From Kitasatospora sp. MAP5-34 (GTDB taxonomy: Bacteria > Actinomycetota > Actinomycetes > Streptomycetales > Streptomycetaceae), in NCBI RefSeq assembly GCF_029894335.1, contig NZ_JARXZC010000035.1:23238-87237 (forward strand): a stretch of 64,000 bases of DNA. The letters are read 5' to 3'. Within the stretch, counting starts at the first letter, position 1. Every line of letters begins with the position of its first letter. Made by a program: the position numbers and the translations under genes. Under the pieces are notes generated by a model. It ran no database searches. It saw only the letters and a list, made by a program, of their open reading frames with translations, and was not told the origin of the DNA. Shown piece after piece: positions 1-9,242 of the stretch.

Positions 1-833
1 CCGTCCATGGCTGCCACCCGGGCGCGGACGACGATCACGTCGGTGTCCGGTCGCGCCAGGGCGTCGTGGCCGTCGATGACGCTTACACCGGGCGCTGCGG
101 CCGCGACCGCGCGAGCGGCGGACGGATCCGACGTGCGCAGCCGGTAGTCGAGTTCGCGGTTGTCATCGGAGAGCTTGGACACCGGTCCGGAGAAGACCAC
201 GCGCCCGGTGGTCAGGATGGTGACCTCGGAACACAGCGCCTCCAGATCGTCCATCCGATGGCTGGACATCACGACCGTGACGCCTTCGGCGGCCAGCCGG
301 CTGAGCACGGCGTGCACGTGCTTCTTGCCGACCGGGTCCAGGCCGTTGGACGGCTCGTCGAGCACCAGCAGCCGTGGCTTGGTCAGCAGCGCCGCAGCCA
401 GCCCCAGCCGCTGGCGCATGCCCAGGGAGAAGCCGCGGACCTTGGCGTCGGCGACGTCGGCGAGCCCGACCTGCTCCAATGCCTCCTCGATACCCGTGGC
501 GGGCGCGTCAGCAGGGCGCAGCGCGACCAGCGTTGCAAGGTTCTGTTTCGCGGTGAGAGTGGGGTAGAGGCCAGGCCCGTCGACGAACCCGGAGACACCG
601 TCAGGCGCAGCCGGCGCGCGTCCCACCGGAGTGCCCAGGATCTCCAGACTCCCTTCGTCGGCGACGGCCAGGCCCAGCAACAGGCCGAGGAGCGTGGTCT
701 TGCCGGCCCCGTTCGGGCCGACCAGGCCGTGGATCTGACCCTGCGTCATGCTCACATCGATGTGGTCGAGGGCGACGACATCACCGAAGACTTTGGTGAT
801 GCCGCGGCCTCTCACCGCGACGGGTGTTTCCAT
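1..833 (-). CDS. ABC transporter ATP-binding protein (3' end outside window)
   Basis: ATPase subunit of an ABC transporter, expected to power a membrane partner encoded further along the minus strand beyond the window edge. Reading the minus strand from the ATG at 833 gives a Walker A GPNGAGKTT near residue 41, a signature-like FSLGMRQRL, and a Walker B LLVLDEPSNGLD near residues 157-168. The frame is open to base 1, so about 277 codons are visible and the C-terminus is missing. The short, GVSGFVDGP-containing Q-loop region resembles BcrA/CcmA-type (drug or lantibiotic self-protection) ATPases, but the substrate cannot be told from this half. An in-frame ATG at 845 is an alternative start, but its GAGGA lies directly against it; the same GAGGA is 12 nt from the ATG at 833. 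Confidence 0.9.
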   Translation of the reverse strand, partial: METPVAVRGRGITKVFGDVVALDHIDVSMTQGQIHGLVGPNGAGKTTLLGLLLGLAVADEGSLEILGTPVGRAPAAPDGVSGFVDGPGLYPTLTAKQNLATLVALRPADAPATGIEEALEQVGLADVADAKVRGFSLGMRQRLGLAAALLTKPRLLVLDEPSNGLDPVGKKHVHAVLSRLAAEGVTVVMSSHRMDDLEALCSEVTILTTGRVVFSGPVSKLSDDNRELDYRLRTSDPSAARAVAAAAPGVSVIDGHDALARPDTDVIVVRARVAAMD

Positions 834-877
834 GCGTCCATCCATTCCTCAGCCGGCGCTCGGCTGATCCTGAAGAA

Positions 878-913
878 CCGCCGGGTGGTGCACCGCAGTG
901 CACCACCCGGCGG
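878..913 (-). terminator. 16-bp perfect hairpin terminator
   Basis: Perfect 16-bp arms (878-893 and 898-913) surround a 4-nt loop, CGCA. On the minus strand the hairpin starts about 32 nt after the phosphoesterase stop and is followed by TTCTTC, so it most likely ends that transcript. It also lies just upstream of the ABC ATPase start. Confidence 0.85.
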
Positions 914-945
914 CCAACTCGGCGAACTCGTCCGACTCGTCAGGC

Positions 946-3690
946 TCAGCTGACGTTCAGCGCGGTGTCGTCGAGCACGAACGACGTCTGGTACTCGAAG
1001 TCCTCGGCACCGGTGAACTTCAGCGTCACCTGCTGGCCGGCGTAAGCGCCGAGGTTGAAGGTGTGCTGCGCGTATCCGGTGTTGTGGTTGAGATTGGAGT
1101 AGGAGGCCAAGGTGCCCAGGACGGTGCCGGAGCTGTTGAGCACCTGCACCTTGAGGGTGTCGTACGCGGTGGTCGTCGAGGTCTCGGCCGTGTTGACGTG
1201 CAGCCAGAAGCTGAAGTTGTAGGTGCTGCAGCCGCTGGGCAGGGTGACGGTCTGGGCCAGCGTGTCGGTGGTGGCCTTGCCCCAGCCGTCGAGCCAGGCG
1301 TCCCAGGTGCCGCTGTGCGGCGGCTCCAAGGTGCTCTTGTTGATCACCGACACGGGGCTGTGCGTCGAGGTCACGGTCCACGGCGCGGGGTTGGAGCTGC
1401 CGTTCTCGAAGCCCGCGTTGCCGAGCAGCTGCTGTGCCTGGCAGCCCGTGCCGGTGGGGGTGGCCGTCGCCTCGTTGCTCGCCGCCCCCTCGCCCACGCC
1501 GTTCACCGCAGTGACGGTGTAGTAGTAGGCCTGACCGGCGGTCAGCCCCGTGTCCGTGCATGAGGTCACCGCGCCCAGGCCGCTGCAACCGCCGCTGGTC
1601 AGCAGCGTCTCGCCGCCGCTGGTGGTGCCGCGGTACACCTTGTACGAGGTGACGTTCTCTCCGCCGGTGTTGGACGGCGGAGTCCAACTCAGCGCGGCCT
1701 GCCCGGTTCCGGGTGTCGCCGTCAGGCCGGTCGGCGCGCCCGGTACCGTCGCGGCGATCGGCGAGGCTGTGATGGTCACCGTCGAGGATGCGGAGTTGGC
1801 CGGCGAGGCGCTGTCGGTGACGGTCAGCGTCGCGGTGTAGGTACCGGCGGTGCTGTAGGTGTGGCTCGGGTTCTGGGTCGCGCTGGTGGACCCGTCACCG
1901 AAGTTCCAGCTGTAGCTGTACGCCGGGGTGCCACCGGTACCGGTGCCGGTGAAGCCGACGCTCAGCGGCACCTGACCGGAGGTCGGCGTGGCCGAGGCGG
2001 CGGCCGCCAGCGGGTTGCCGACGGCGCTGACCGTGGTCGTCACCTGTGACGTCGCGGTGTTGGCCGGCGAGGCGCTGTCGGTGACGGTCAGCGTCGCAGT
2101 GTAGGTGCCGGCGGTGCTGTAGGTGTGGCTCGGGTTCTGGGTCGTACTGCTGGTCCCGTCACCGAAGTTCCAGCTGTACGTGTACGGGGCCGTGCCGCCG
2201 GTGGCCGAGCCGGTGAAGTTCTCCGTCAGCGGCGCGTTGCCGGTGGTCGGGGACCCCTTGGCGCTCGCGGACAGCGGGGTCGAGCCCTGGACCCAGAAGT
2301 CCTCGAGCGGGTCGCCGAGCGCGGACTGGTCCGCGGTCGTCATCGGGAAGGTGGACGAGCCCAGGTTGTCGTTCGGGTCGATGACGCCGGAGTGCACGTT
2401 CTGCATCGTGCGTTCCATCGCCGCGAGCACGTTGCCCGTGGTGTACGCCACGTGCGAGACGTAGCCCTGCTTGACGTAGGTCGGCGACCCGATGACGAGC
2501 AGCGGCACGCGGTAGGTGTTGCTGACGTGGTCCGCGCCGTTGCTGCCGTTCTGGGTGTCGTCCTCGGTGACGACGATCAGGGTGTTGTCCTTGTACGTCG
2601 GATTGGTCATGATCGAGTTGACGATGTTGTTCGTCGCGGTGTCGTTGCCGGGGACGTCCTGGTAGGTGCCGGGGTGGTCGTTGAACAGCTCGACGTAGTT
2701 GTAGGCCGGCATCCCGTTGGTCTTGATGAAGTTCAGGTAGTCGTTGGAGACCGTGCTGTCGGGCAGGCTCTGGTTCTGGCAGGTGTACTCGTTGGTGTGC
2801 AGCTCTTCGGGGATGGTCGTGCCCGGACGGTTGGGCGGCAGGACCTCGGCCTTGCCGGTAGCCGGGTTCTTCCAGTAGCCGCTGCCGCTGTTGAGCATCC
2901 AGTAGATGTCGCCGTTCATGATGAACGTGTACGGGCTGGTGCCGCTGCTGGTGCCGGACGGAGCCGTGCAGGCGTTGGTGCCCTCGTCCGTGGGACCCGA
3001 GTCACTCTGCAGGAAGCGGTCGAACTGCGTGCCGTTCGACGGGTACGACTGCTGCTGGCTGCTGGACGAGGACTGCCCCGAGAACAGGAACCAGTGGTTG
3101 GGGCCGGACGGCGGCTGAACGCCGGTGCTGTACGAGTCGGACAGCGCGTAGGTCTTCGCCAGCTGGTGCAGGTTCGGCACGGAGCTGATGTGGTTGGTGC
3201 TCTGCACCTGGCCGTTGCAGCTGGGGCTGATCGTGGTCGCGCAGTCGCCGAGGTAGTCGTCGAAGGTGTGGTTCTCCCGGTAGATGACCACGAAGTGCTG
3301 GAACGGCGGGAAGTACGGCGCCAGCGGGTTCACCGCTGCGGCGGGCTTCCCCACGACCGTCTGATGGCCACCGACCGTCTGCACGACGGTCTTGTTGGTG
3401 ATCTTCAGGTTCTTCGGCTGCGGGAACTTCGCGAACTCCACGCCGGGCGCGGCGAACACCGCGCCGGTGCAGTCGAAGTCGTCGGGCTTGTACGTCTGCG
3501 GACGCTTGCCGACTGGCAGGTTCTTGGCGTTCGCCGGGCTCGCCGCCGGGTTCCACCCCTTCAGCGTGCACGAGCCGACACCGGTTGCGGGGTGCTTACC
3601 GGCCCCCTCGGCCGTGGCCAGCGAGGCCCCCGCCAACGTGACGACGGCGAGCAGAGCCGCACTCGCCGATCGTCTCTTCCACTTTCTCAT
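946..3690 (-). CDS. Secreted phosphoesterase with two PKD and one FN3 domain
   Basis: Predicted exported phosphoesterase of the acid phosphatase/phospholipase C superfamily, 914 aa. The ATG at 3690 was chosen because GGAGGAG lies about 6 nt upstream and it opens a classical signal peptide (MRKWKRR, then a hydrophobic stretch). The frame stays open upstream but without comparable signals. Order: signal (1-28), phosphoesterase core (about 90-460, with VVIYRENHTFDDY and VVTEDDTQNG), two PKD repeats (about 485-645), a fibronectin III domain (about 655-740), and a C-terminal beta-rich module resembling a carbohydrate-binding or MAM-like domain. PKD and FN3 modules in secreted actinomycete enzymes usually act as spacers or surface and polymer binders. 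The substrate is unknown; phosphate scavenging is a reasonable guess. Confidence 0.9.
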   Translation of the reverse strand: MRKWKRRSASAALLAVVTLAGASLATAEGAGKHPATGVGSCTLKGWNPAASPANAKNLPVGKRPQTYKPDDFDCTGAVFAAPGVEFAKFPQPKNLKITNKTVVQTVGGHQTVVGKPAAAVNPLAPYFPPFQHFVVIYRENHTFDDYLGDCATTISPSCNGQVQSTNHISSVPNLHQLAKTYALSDSYSTGVQPPSGPNHWFLFSGQSSSSSQQQSYPSNGTQFDRFLQSDSGPTDEGTNACTAPSGTSSGTSPYTFIMNGDIYWMLNSGSGYWKNPATGKAEVLPPNRPGTTIPEELHTNEYTCQNQSLPDSTVSNDYLNFIKTNGMPAYNYVELFNDHPGTYQDVPGNDTATNNIVNSIMTNPTYKDNTLIVVTEDDTQNGSNGADHVSNTYRVPLLVIGSPTYVKQGYVSHVAYTTGNVLAAMERTMQNVHSGVIDPNDNLGSSTFPMTTADQSALGDPLEDFWVQGSTPLSASAKGSPTTGNAPLTENFTGSATGGTAPYTYSWNFGDGTSSTTQNPSHTYSTAGTYTATLTVTDSASPANTATSQVTTTVSAVGNPLAAAASATPTSGQVPLSVGFTGTGTGGTPAYSYSWNFGDGSTSATQNPSHTYSTAGTYTATLTVTDSASPANSASSTVTITASPIAATVPGAPTGLTATPGTGQAALSWTPPSNTGGENVTSYKVYRGTTSGGETLLTSGGCSGLGAVTSCTDTGLTAGQAYYYTVTAVNGVGEGAASNEATATPTGTGCQAQQLLGNAGFENGSSNPAPWTVTSTHSPVSVINKSTLEPPHSGTWDAWLDGWGKATTDTLAQTVTLPSGCSTYNFSFWLHVNTAETSTTTAYDTLKVQVLNSSGTVLGTLASYSNLNHNTGYAQHTFNLGAYAGQQVTLKFTGAEDFEYQTSFVLDDTALNVS
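1796..2150 (-). repeat. Tandem PKD-domain DNA repeat, 264-bp period
   Basis: The segments starting at 1796 and 2060 are nearly identical over about 90 bases at a spacing of 264 bp (88 codons). They encode the ends of the two PKD domains of the phosphoesterase, consistent with a recent internal duplication or gene conversion. Confidence 0.8.
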
Positions 3691-4728
<1,038 letters not shown>

Positions 4729-5031
4729 ATGAGGCTCACACCCCACGAGCAGGAGCGCCTGCTCATCCACGTCGCTGCCGACGTGGCGCGTGGCCGTCAG
4801 GCCCGTGGCCTGCGGCTCAACTACCCGGAGGCGGTCGCGCTGATCACCTCGCACGTCCTGGAGGGCGCGCGCGACGGGCGTACCGTCGCCGAGCTGATGA
4901 AATCCGGGCGGGACGTGCTCACCCGTGCGGACGTCATGGACGGCGTGCCGGAGATGATCCACGACGTCCAGGTCGAGGCGACCTTCCAGGACGGGACCAA
5001 GCTCGTCACCGTCCACGGGCCCATCCAGTGA
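4729..5031 (+). CDS. ureA: Urease gamma subunit
   Basis: Smallest structural subunit of the nickel urease that hydrolyses urea to ammonia and carbamate; it packs against UreB and UreC in the cytoplasmic oligomer. The 100-aa product matches the family length and opens with the typical MRLTPHEQERLL, containing LNYPEAVALI and ARDGRTVAELM. The ATG at 4729 has AAGG about 7 nt upstream. The frame remains open upstream, but that extension has no family counterpart. It is the first gene of ureABCFGD, and its TGA overlaps the GTG start of ureB. Confidence 0.97.
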   Translation: MRLTPHEQERLLIHVAADVARGRQARGLRLNYPEAVALITSHVLEGARDGRTVAELMKSGRDVLTRADVMDGVPEMIHDVQVEATFQDGTKLVTVHGPIQ

Positions 5032-5369
5032 CGGCCGGTCCTGTGTGCGCCGCCACCGTGATCCCCGGCGAGATCCTCTACGGCGAGGGCGACATCGGCC
5101 TGAACGCCGGCCTGCCCGTCACCCAGCTGGCCGTCGTCAACGGCGCGGACCGCCCGGTGCAGGTTGGCTCGCACTACCACTTCGCCGAGGTCAACCCGGG
5201 TCTGGAGTTCGACCGGGCGGCGGCGCGCGGTCTGCGGCTGAACATCCCGGCCGGTACCGCCGTGCGCTTCGAGCCGGGCATCCCGGCCGAGGTCGAGCTC
5301 ATTCCCATCCGTGGCCGCCGCGTGGTGGCCGGACTGCGCGGCGAGACCGGAGGCCCCCTCGATGCCTGA
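5028..5369 (+). CDS. ureB: Urease beta subunit
   Basis: Structural beta subunit of urease, 113 aa, family-typical (IPGEILYGEGDIGLN, VGSHYHFAEVN, RLNIPAGTAVRFEPG). The GTG at 5028 overlaps the ureA stop codon (GTGA), indicating translational coupling; a GTG at 5043 is the only close alternative. Its 3' end overlaps ureC by 8 nt, as expected for subunits made in equal amounts. It forms the UreABC apoenzyme that is later loaded with nickel by the accessory proteins encoded downstream. Confidence 0.96.
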   Translation: MTAGPVCAATVIPGEILYGEGDIGLNAGLPVTQLAVVNGADRPVQVGSHYHFAEVNPGLEFDRAAARGLRLNIPAGTAVRFEPGIPAEVELIPIRGRRVVAGLRGETGGPLDA

Positions 5370-7089
5370 GCCCACGTACCCCCTCACCGTCACCCGCCGC
5401 CGGTACGGCACCCTCTACGGGCCGACCGCCGGGGACAGGATCCGGCTCGCCGACACCAACCTGCTGATCGAGATCGAGGAGGACCGCTGCGCCGGCGGCG
5501 ACGAGGCGGTCTTCGGCGGCGGCAAGGTGATCCGGGAGTCGATGGGCCAGGCCCGGACGAGCCGCGCCGAGGGCGCGCCCGACACCGTGATCACCGGCGT
5601 CGTGGTGCTCGACCACTGGGGCATCGTCAAGGCCGACCTCGGTATCCGCGACGGCCGGATCACCGCGCTCGGCAAGGCCGGGAACCCGGACACCATGGAC
5701 GGGGTCCACCCCGAGCTGGTGATCGGCCCGGAGACCGAGATCATCGCGGGCAACGGGAAGATCCTCACGGCCGGCGCGATCGACGCCCATGTGCACTTCA
5801 TCTGCCCGCAGTTGGTCGACGAGGCGCTCGCCTCGGGCATCACCACCCTGGTCGGCGGTGGCACCGGGCCCGCCGAGGGCAGCAAGGCGACCACCATCAC
5901 GCCCGGCAGCTGGCACCTGGCCCGGATGTTCGCCTCGATGGACGACCTCCCGGTCAACATCGGCCTGACCGGCAAGGGCAACACCGTCAACACCGCCGCC
6001 ATGCACGACCAACTGCGCGGTGGAGCCCTCGGGTTCAAGATTCACGAGGACTGGGGGGCGACCCCGGCCACCATCGACGCCTGCCTGCGGGTCTGCGACC
6101 GGACGGGCGCCCAACTGGCCATCCACACCGACACCTTGAACGAGGCCGGCTTCGTCGCCGACACCCTCGCCGCGATCGCCGGACGCGGCATCCACGCCTA
6201 CCACACCGAGGGTGCGGGCGGCGGGCACGCACCGGACATCATCACCGTGGTCTCCGAGCTCAACGTGCTGCCCAGCTCGACCAATCCGACCCGCCCGCAC
6301 ACCGTCAACACCATCGAGGAACACCTCGACATGCTGATGGTCTGCCACCACCTCAGCCCGCACGTGCCCGAGGACCTGGCCTTCGCCGAGTCCCGGATCC
6401 GCCCCTCGACCATCGCCGCCGAGGACATCCTGCACGACCTCGGCGCCATCTCGATCATCAGCTCGGACGCCCAGGCGATGGGCCGGATCGGCGAGGTGGT
6501 GATGCGGACCTGGCAGACCGCGCACGTCATGAAGGCCGGCCGGGGCTCGCTCCCGGGCGACGGCCGGGCCGACAACCACCGGGCCCGCCGCTACGTCGCG
6601 AAGTACACCATCAACCCGGCCGCCGCCCAGGGTCTGGACGGTGAGATCGGCTCGGTCGAGCCCGGCAAGCTGGCCGACCTGGTGCTCTGGTCGCCCGCCT
6701 TCTTCGGGGTCAAGCCCGACCTGGTGGTCAAGGGCGGCCAGATCGCCTGGGCCCAGCTCGGTGACGCCAACGCCTCCATCCCGACCCCGCAACCCATGCT
6801 GCCGCGCCCGATGTTCGGCGCGATCGGCCGGGCGGCGGCGGGCAACTCGATCAACTTCACCTCGGAGGCGGCCATCGCCGACGGCCTGCCCGAGCGGCTC
6901 GGCCTCGGCAAGCCGTTCACCGCCATCCGCAACACCCGGGGTGTCACCAAGGACCACATGGTCAACAACACCACCCGCCCGGACGTCCGGGTCGACCCCG
7001 ACACCTTCACCGTCACCATCGACGGCGAGACAGTCACCCCCGCTCCCGTCGCCGAACTGCCGCTCGCCCAGCGGTACTTCCTCTTCTGA
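5362..7089 (+). CDS. ureC: Urease alpha (catalytic) subunit
   Basis: Catalytic urease subunit with the di-nickel centre, 575 aa. Visible active-site residues are DAHVHF (His143, His145), GFKIHEDWGA (the Lys226 that is carbamylated in this family, and His228), His255, His281, the flap Cys328 in MVCHHL, and the metal-ligand Asp369 in ISSDAQAMGR. All are intact, so an active enzyme is expected. The ATG at 5362 has GGAGG about 8 nt upstream and overlaps the end of ureB. ureFGD follow closely for metallocentre assembly. Urease in these organisms supplies nitrogen and may counter acidification. Confidence 0.98.
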   Translation: MPEPTYPLTVTRRRYGTLYGPTAGDRIRLADTNLLIEIEEDRCAGGDEAVFGGGKVIRESMGQARTSRAEGAPDTVITGVVVLDHWGIVKADLGIRDGRITALGKAGNPDTMDGVHPELVIGPETEIIAGNGKILTAGAIDAHVHFICPQLVDEALASGITTLVGGGTGPAEGSKATTITPGSWHLARMFASMDDLPVNIGLTGKGNTVNTAAMHDQLRGGALGFKIHEDWGATPATIDACLRVCDRTGAQLAIHTDTLNEAGFVADTLAAIAGRGIHAYHTEGAGGGHAPDIITVVSELNVLPSSTNPTRPHTVNTIEEHLDMLMVCHHLSPHVPEDLAFAESRIRPSTIAAEDILHDLGAISIISSDAQAMGRIGEVVMRTWQTAHVMKAGRGSLPGDGRADNHRARRYVAKYTINPAAAQGLDGEIGSVEPGKLADLVLWSPAFFGVKPDLVVKGGQIAWAQLGDANASIPTPQPMLPRPMFGAIGRAAAGNSINFTSEAAIADGLPERLGLGKPFTAIRNTRGVTKDHMVNNTTRPDVRVDPDTFTVTIDGETVTPAPVAELPLAQRYFLF

Positions 7090-7093
7090 CGCG

Positions 7094-7756
7094 ATGTCAG
7101 TTTCCGCTCTCCTGCTGCTCGCCGACGGTCGCTTCCCAGCCGGTGGCCACGCCCACTCCGGCGGAGCCGAGGCCGCCGTCAAGGCCGGCCGGGTGCACGA
7201 CGCCACCACCATGGCGGCGTTCCTCACCGGCCGCCTGCACACCACCGGGCTGACCTCCGCCGCCCTCGCCGCAGCTGCCGCCGCCGACCACGACCTGGCC
7301 GCGCTCGACGAGGCGGCGGACGCCCGTACGCCTTCACCCGCCCAGCGCGCGACCAGCCGCCGCCTGGGCCGCCAGCTGCTGCGGGCGGCCCGAGCAGCCT
7401 GGCCGCACCCGCTGTTGGACGACCTCCGTAGCCGGTACCCGCGCGGCGCCCACCAGCCCGTCGTGCTCGGAGTCGCCGCGTACGCCGCTGGGCTCGGCCC
7501 GACGGAGGCGGCGGCCGTCGCCGCGTACGAGAGCGTCAACGGCCCGGCCACCGCCTGCCTGCGGCTGCTCGGCCTCGACCCGTACGAGGTCGCGGCCCGG
7601 CTCGCCGCGCTCGCCCCGCAGCTGGACGCCGTCGCGGCGCGGGCCACCGAGGCGGCGCGCGCCGGGCTGGAGCAGCTACCCGCCGCCTCGGCCCCCCTGC
7701 TCGACATCTACGCCGAGCAGCACCACTCCTGGAAGGTGCGTCTCTTTGCATCGTGA
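7094..7756 (+). CDS. ureF: Urease accessory protein UreF
   Basis: Accessory protein that, with UreD and UreG, forms the complex delivering nickel and CO2 to apo-urease. The 220-aa, Ala-rich all-helical product shows UreF features: LLLADGRFPAGGHAHSGG near the N-terminus and the YESVNGPATACLRLLGLDP region. It starts 4 nt after ureC and ends inside the start of ureG, so the genes are tightly coupled. Confidence 0.93.
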   Translation: MSVSALLLLADGRFPAGGHAHSGGAEAAVKAGRVHDATTMAAFLTGRLHTTGLTSAALAAAAAADHDLAALDEAADARTPSPAQRATSRRLGRQLLRAARAAWPHPLLDDLRSRYPRGAHQPVVLGVAAYAAGLGPTEAAAVAAYESVNGPATACLRLLGLDPYEVAARLAALAPQLDAVAARATEAARAGLEQLPAASAPLLDIYAEQHHSWKVRLFAS

Positions 7757-8444
7757 CCACGTCGACCCCTACGACGCCACTGTCCACCACTCCTACACCG
7801 CCGCCCCCCTGCCCGCCTCGACCTCGGCCCGCAACCGCGCGCTGCGGATCGGGCTCGGCGGTCCCGTCGGCTCCGGCAAGACCGCGACCGTCGCCGCGCT
7901 CTGCCGGGCGCTGCGCGAGGAACTCTCGCTCGCCGTCGTGACCAACGACATCTACACCACCGAGGACGCCGAGTTCCTGCTCCGCAACGCCGTCCTCCCG
8001 CCCGAGCGGATCACCGCCGTCGAGACCGGCTGCTGTCCGCACACCGCGATCCGGGACGACATCTCGGCCAACCTCGAAGCCGTCGAGGAGCTGGAGGACG
8101 CGGTCGGGCCACTCGACCTGATCCTGGTCGAATCCGGCGGCGACAACCTCACCGCCACCTTCAGCCGAGGTCTGGTGGACCACCAGATCTTCGTCATCGA
8201 CGTCTCCGGTGGCGACAAGATCCCCCGTAAGGGCGGCCCGGGCGTCTCGACCTCCGACCTGCTCGTCATCAACAAGACCGACCTCGCCCCGCTGGTCGGC
8301 GCGGACCTGCAGGTGATGGCCCGCGACGCCAAGGCCCAGCGCGGCGACCTGCCCACGGTCTTCTGCTCGCTCGCCGCGCCCGATGGCGTCGCGCCCGTCG
8401 TCGCGTGGGTCCGCGAGTGCCTCGCCGCCTGGCAGACGCGGTGA
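7746..8444 (+). CDS. ureG: Urease accessory GTPase UreG
   Basis: SIMIBI-class GTPase that carries nickel to urease, 232 aa. It has the P-loop GPVGSGKT (39-46), the nickel-binding Cys-Pro-His motif (97-99, in TGCCPHTAIR), ESGGDNL and NKTDLA. The chosen start is TTG at 7746, overlapping ureF by 11 nt; it gives the His/Asp-containing N-terminus often seen in UreG. Nickel chaperone UreE is not encoded here, which is usual for actinomycete urease operons, and the N-terminal His residues may partly compensate. Confidence 0.95.
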   Translation: MHRDHVDPYDATVHHSYTAAPLPASTSARNRALRIGLGGPVGSGKTATVAALCRALREELSLAVVTNDIYTTEDAEFLLRNAVLPPERITAVETGCCPHTAIRDDISANLEAVEELEDAVGPLDLILVESGGDNLTATFSRGLVDHQIFVIDVSGGDKIPRKGGPGVSTSDLLVINKTDLAPLVGADLQVMARDAKAQRGDLPTVFCSLAAPDGVAPVVAWVRECLAAWQTR

Positions 8445-9229
8445 CCGTCGGCGCGCTGACTGCCGACGCACCGGCCGCTGGCGCACCGACCACCGGCGCA
8501 CTGCTGGCCGCCGCCCGGATCACCGCCGTCCAGGACGGGCGGGGCGGCACGGCCCTGCCCGCCCTGGACGGCGCCGGGCCGCTCGCGCTGCGCCGCACCA
8601 CGGGCGAAGGGACGGCGGCCCACGTCATGGTGGTCGGCTCGATGGCCGCACCCCTGGGCGGTGACCGGTTGGCGATCCACGCGCGGGTCGGCGCCGGCGC
8701 CGAGCTGTGCGTCACCAGCGCCGCCGCCACCATCAGCCTGCCGGGCCGACCGGCCGGTCCGGCCCACTACGACCTCGACCTGACGGTGGACGAGGACGCC
8801 CGCCTCGACTGGCTCCCGGAGCCCGTGGTCGCCGCCACCGGCAGCCACCTGATCATGACCACCCGGATCACCCTCGCCCCCGGCGCCCGGCTCCGCTACC
8901 GCGAGGAACAGGTGCTGGGTCGGCACCACGACTGGGCCCGCCAGGCACCCCCGGGCCGGCTCACCTCCCGCCTGACCGTACGGCAGGCCGGCCGCCTGAT
9001 CCTCGACCAGCAGACCGACCTCGGCCCGGGCGCCCCCGGCTGGGACGGCCCGGCCGCCCTCGCCGACCACCGCACCGCCGGCCAGCTGCTCTCGGTCGGC
9101 CTGCCCGCCGAGCCGCCGACCGCACCCGCCGACGCCGTCCTGCTCACCCTCCCCGGCACCGGCGCCACCCTGCTCACCGCCCTCGCCCCGGACGCCCTGA
9201 CGCTGCGCCGCCTGCTGGCCGCAGCCTGA
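8441..9229 (+). CDS. ureD: Urease accessory protein UreD
   Basis: Last gene of the urease operon: the scaffold that binds UreABC and recruits UreF and UreG. The 262-aa protein has the UreD-type core (RRTTGEGTAAHVMVVGS, TITL-like segments, REEQVLGRH and a C-terminal LPGTGATLL). The GTG at 8441 overlaps the ureG stop (GTGA). A start further upstream would run inside ureG without a ribosome site. The gene converges tail-to-tail with the CtaG gene, with 13 bp between stops. Confidence 0.92.
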   Translation: MTVGALTADAPAAGAPTTGALLAAARITAVQDGRGGTALPALDGAGPLALRRTTGEGTAAHVMVVGSMAAPLGGDRLAIHARVGAGAELCVTSAAATISLPGRPAGPAHYDLDLTVDEDARLDWLPEPVVAATGSHLIMTTRITLAPGARLRYREEQVLGRHHDWARQAPPGRLTSRLTVRQAGRLILDQQTDLGPGAPGWDGPAALADHRTAGQLLSVGLPAEPPTAPADAVLLTLPGTGATLLTALAPDALTLRRLLAAA

Positions 9230-9242
9230 CCGGGTGCCGGAC

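Noticed and set aside
5299..7707. An 800-codon open frame on the minus strand across ureC and ureF
   Set aside because: It is exactly antisense to strongly conserved urease genes; long antisense frames are expected at this GC content, and its protein has no recognisable motif.
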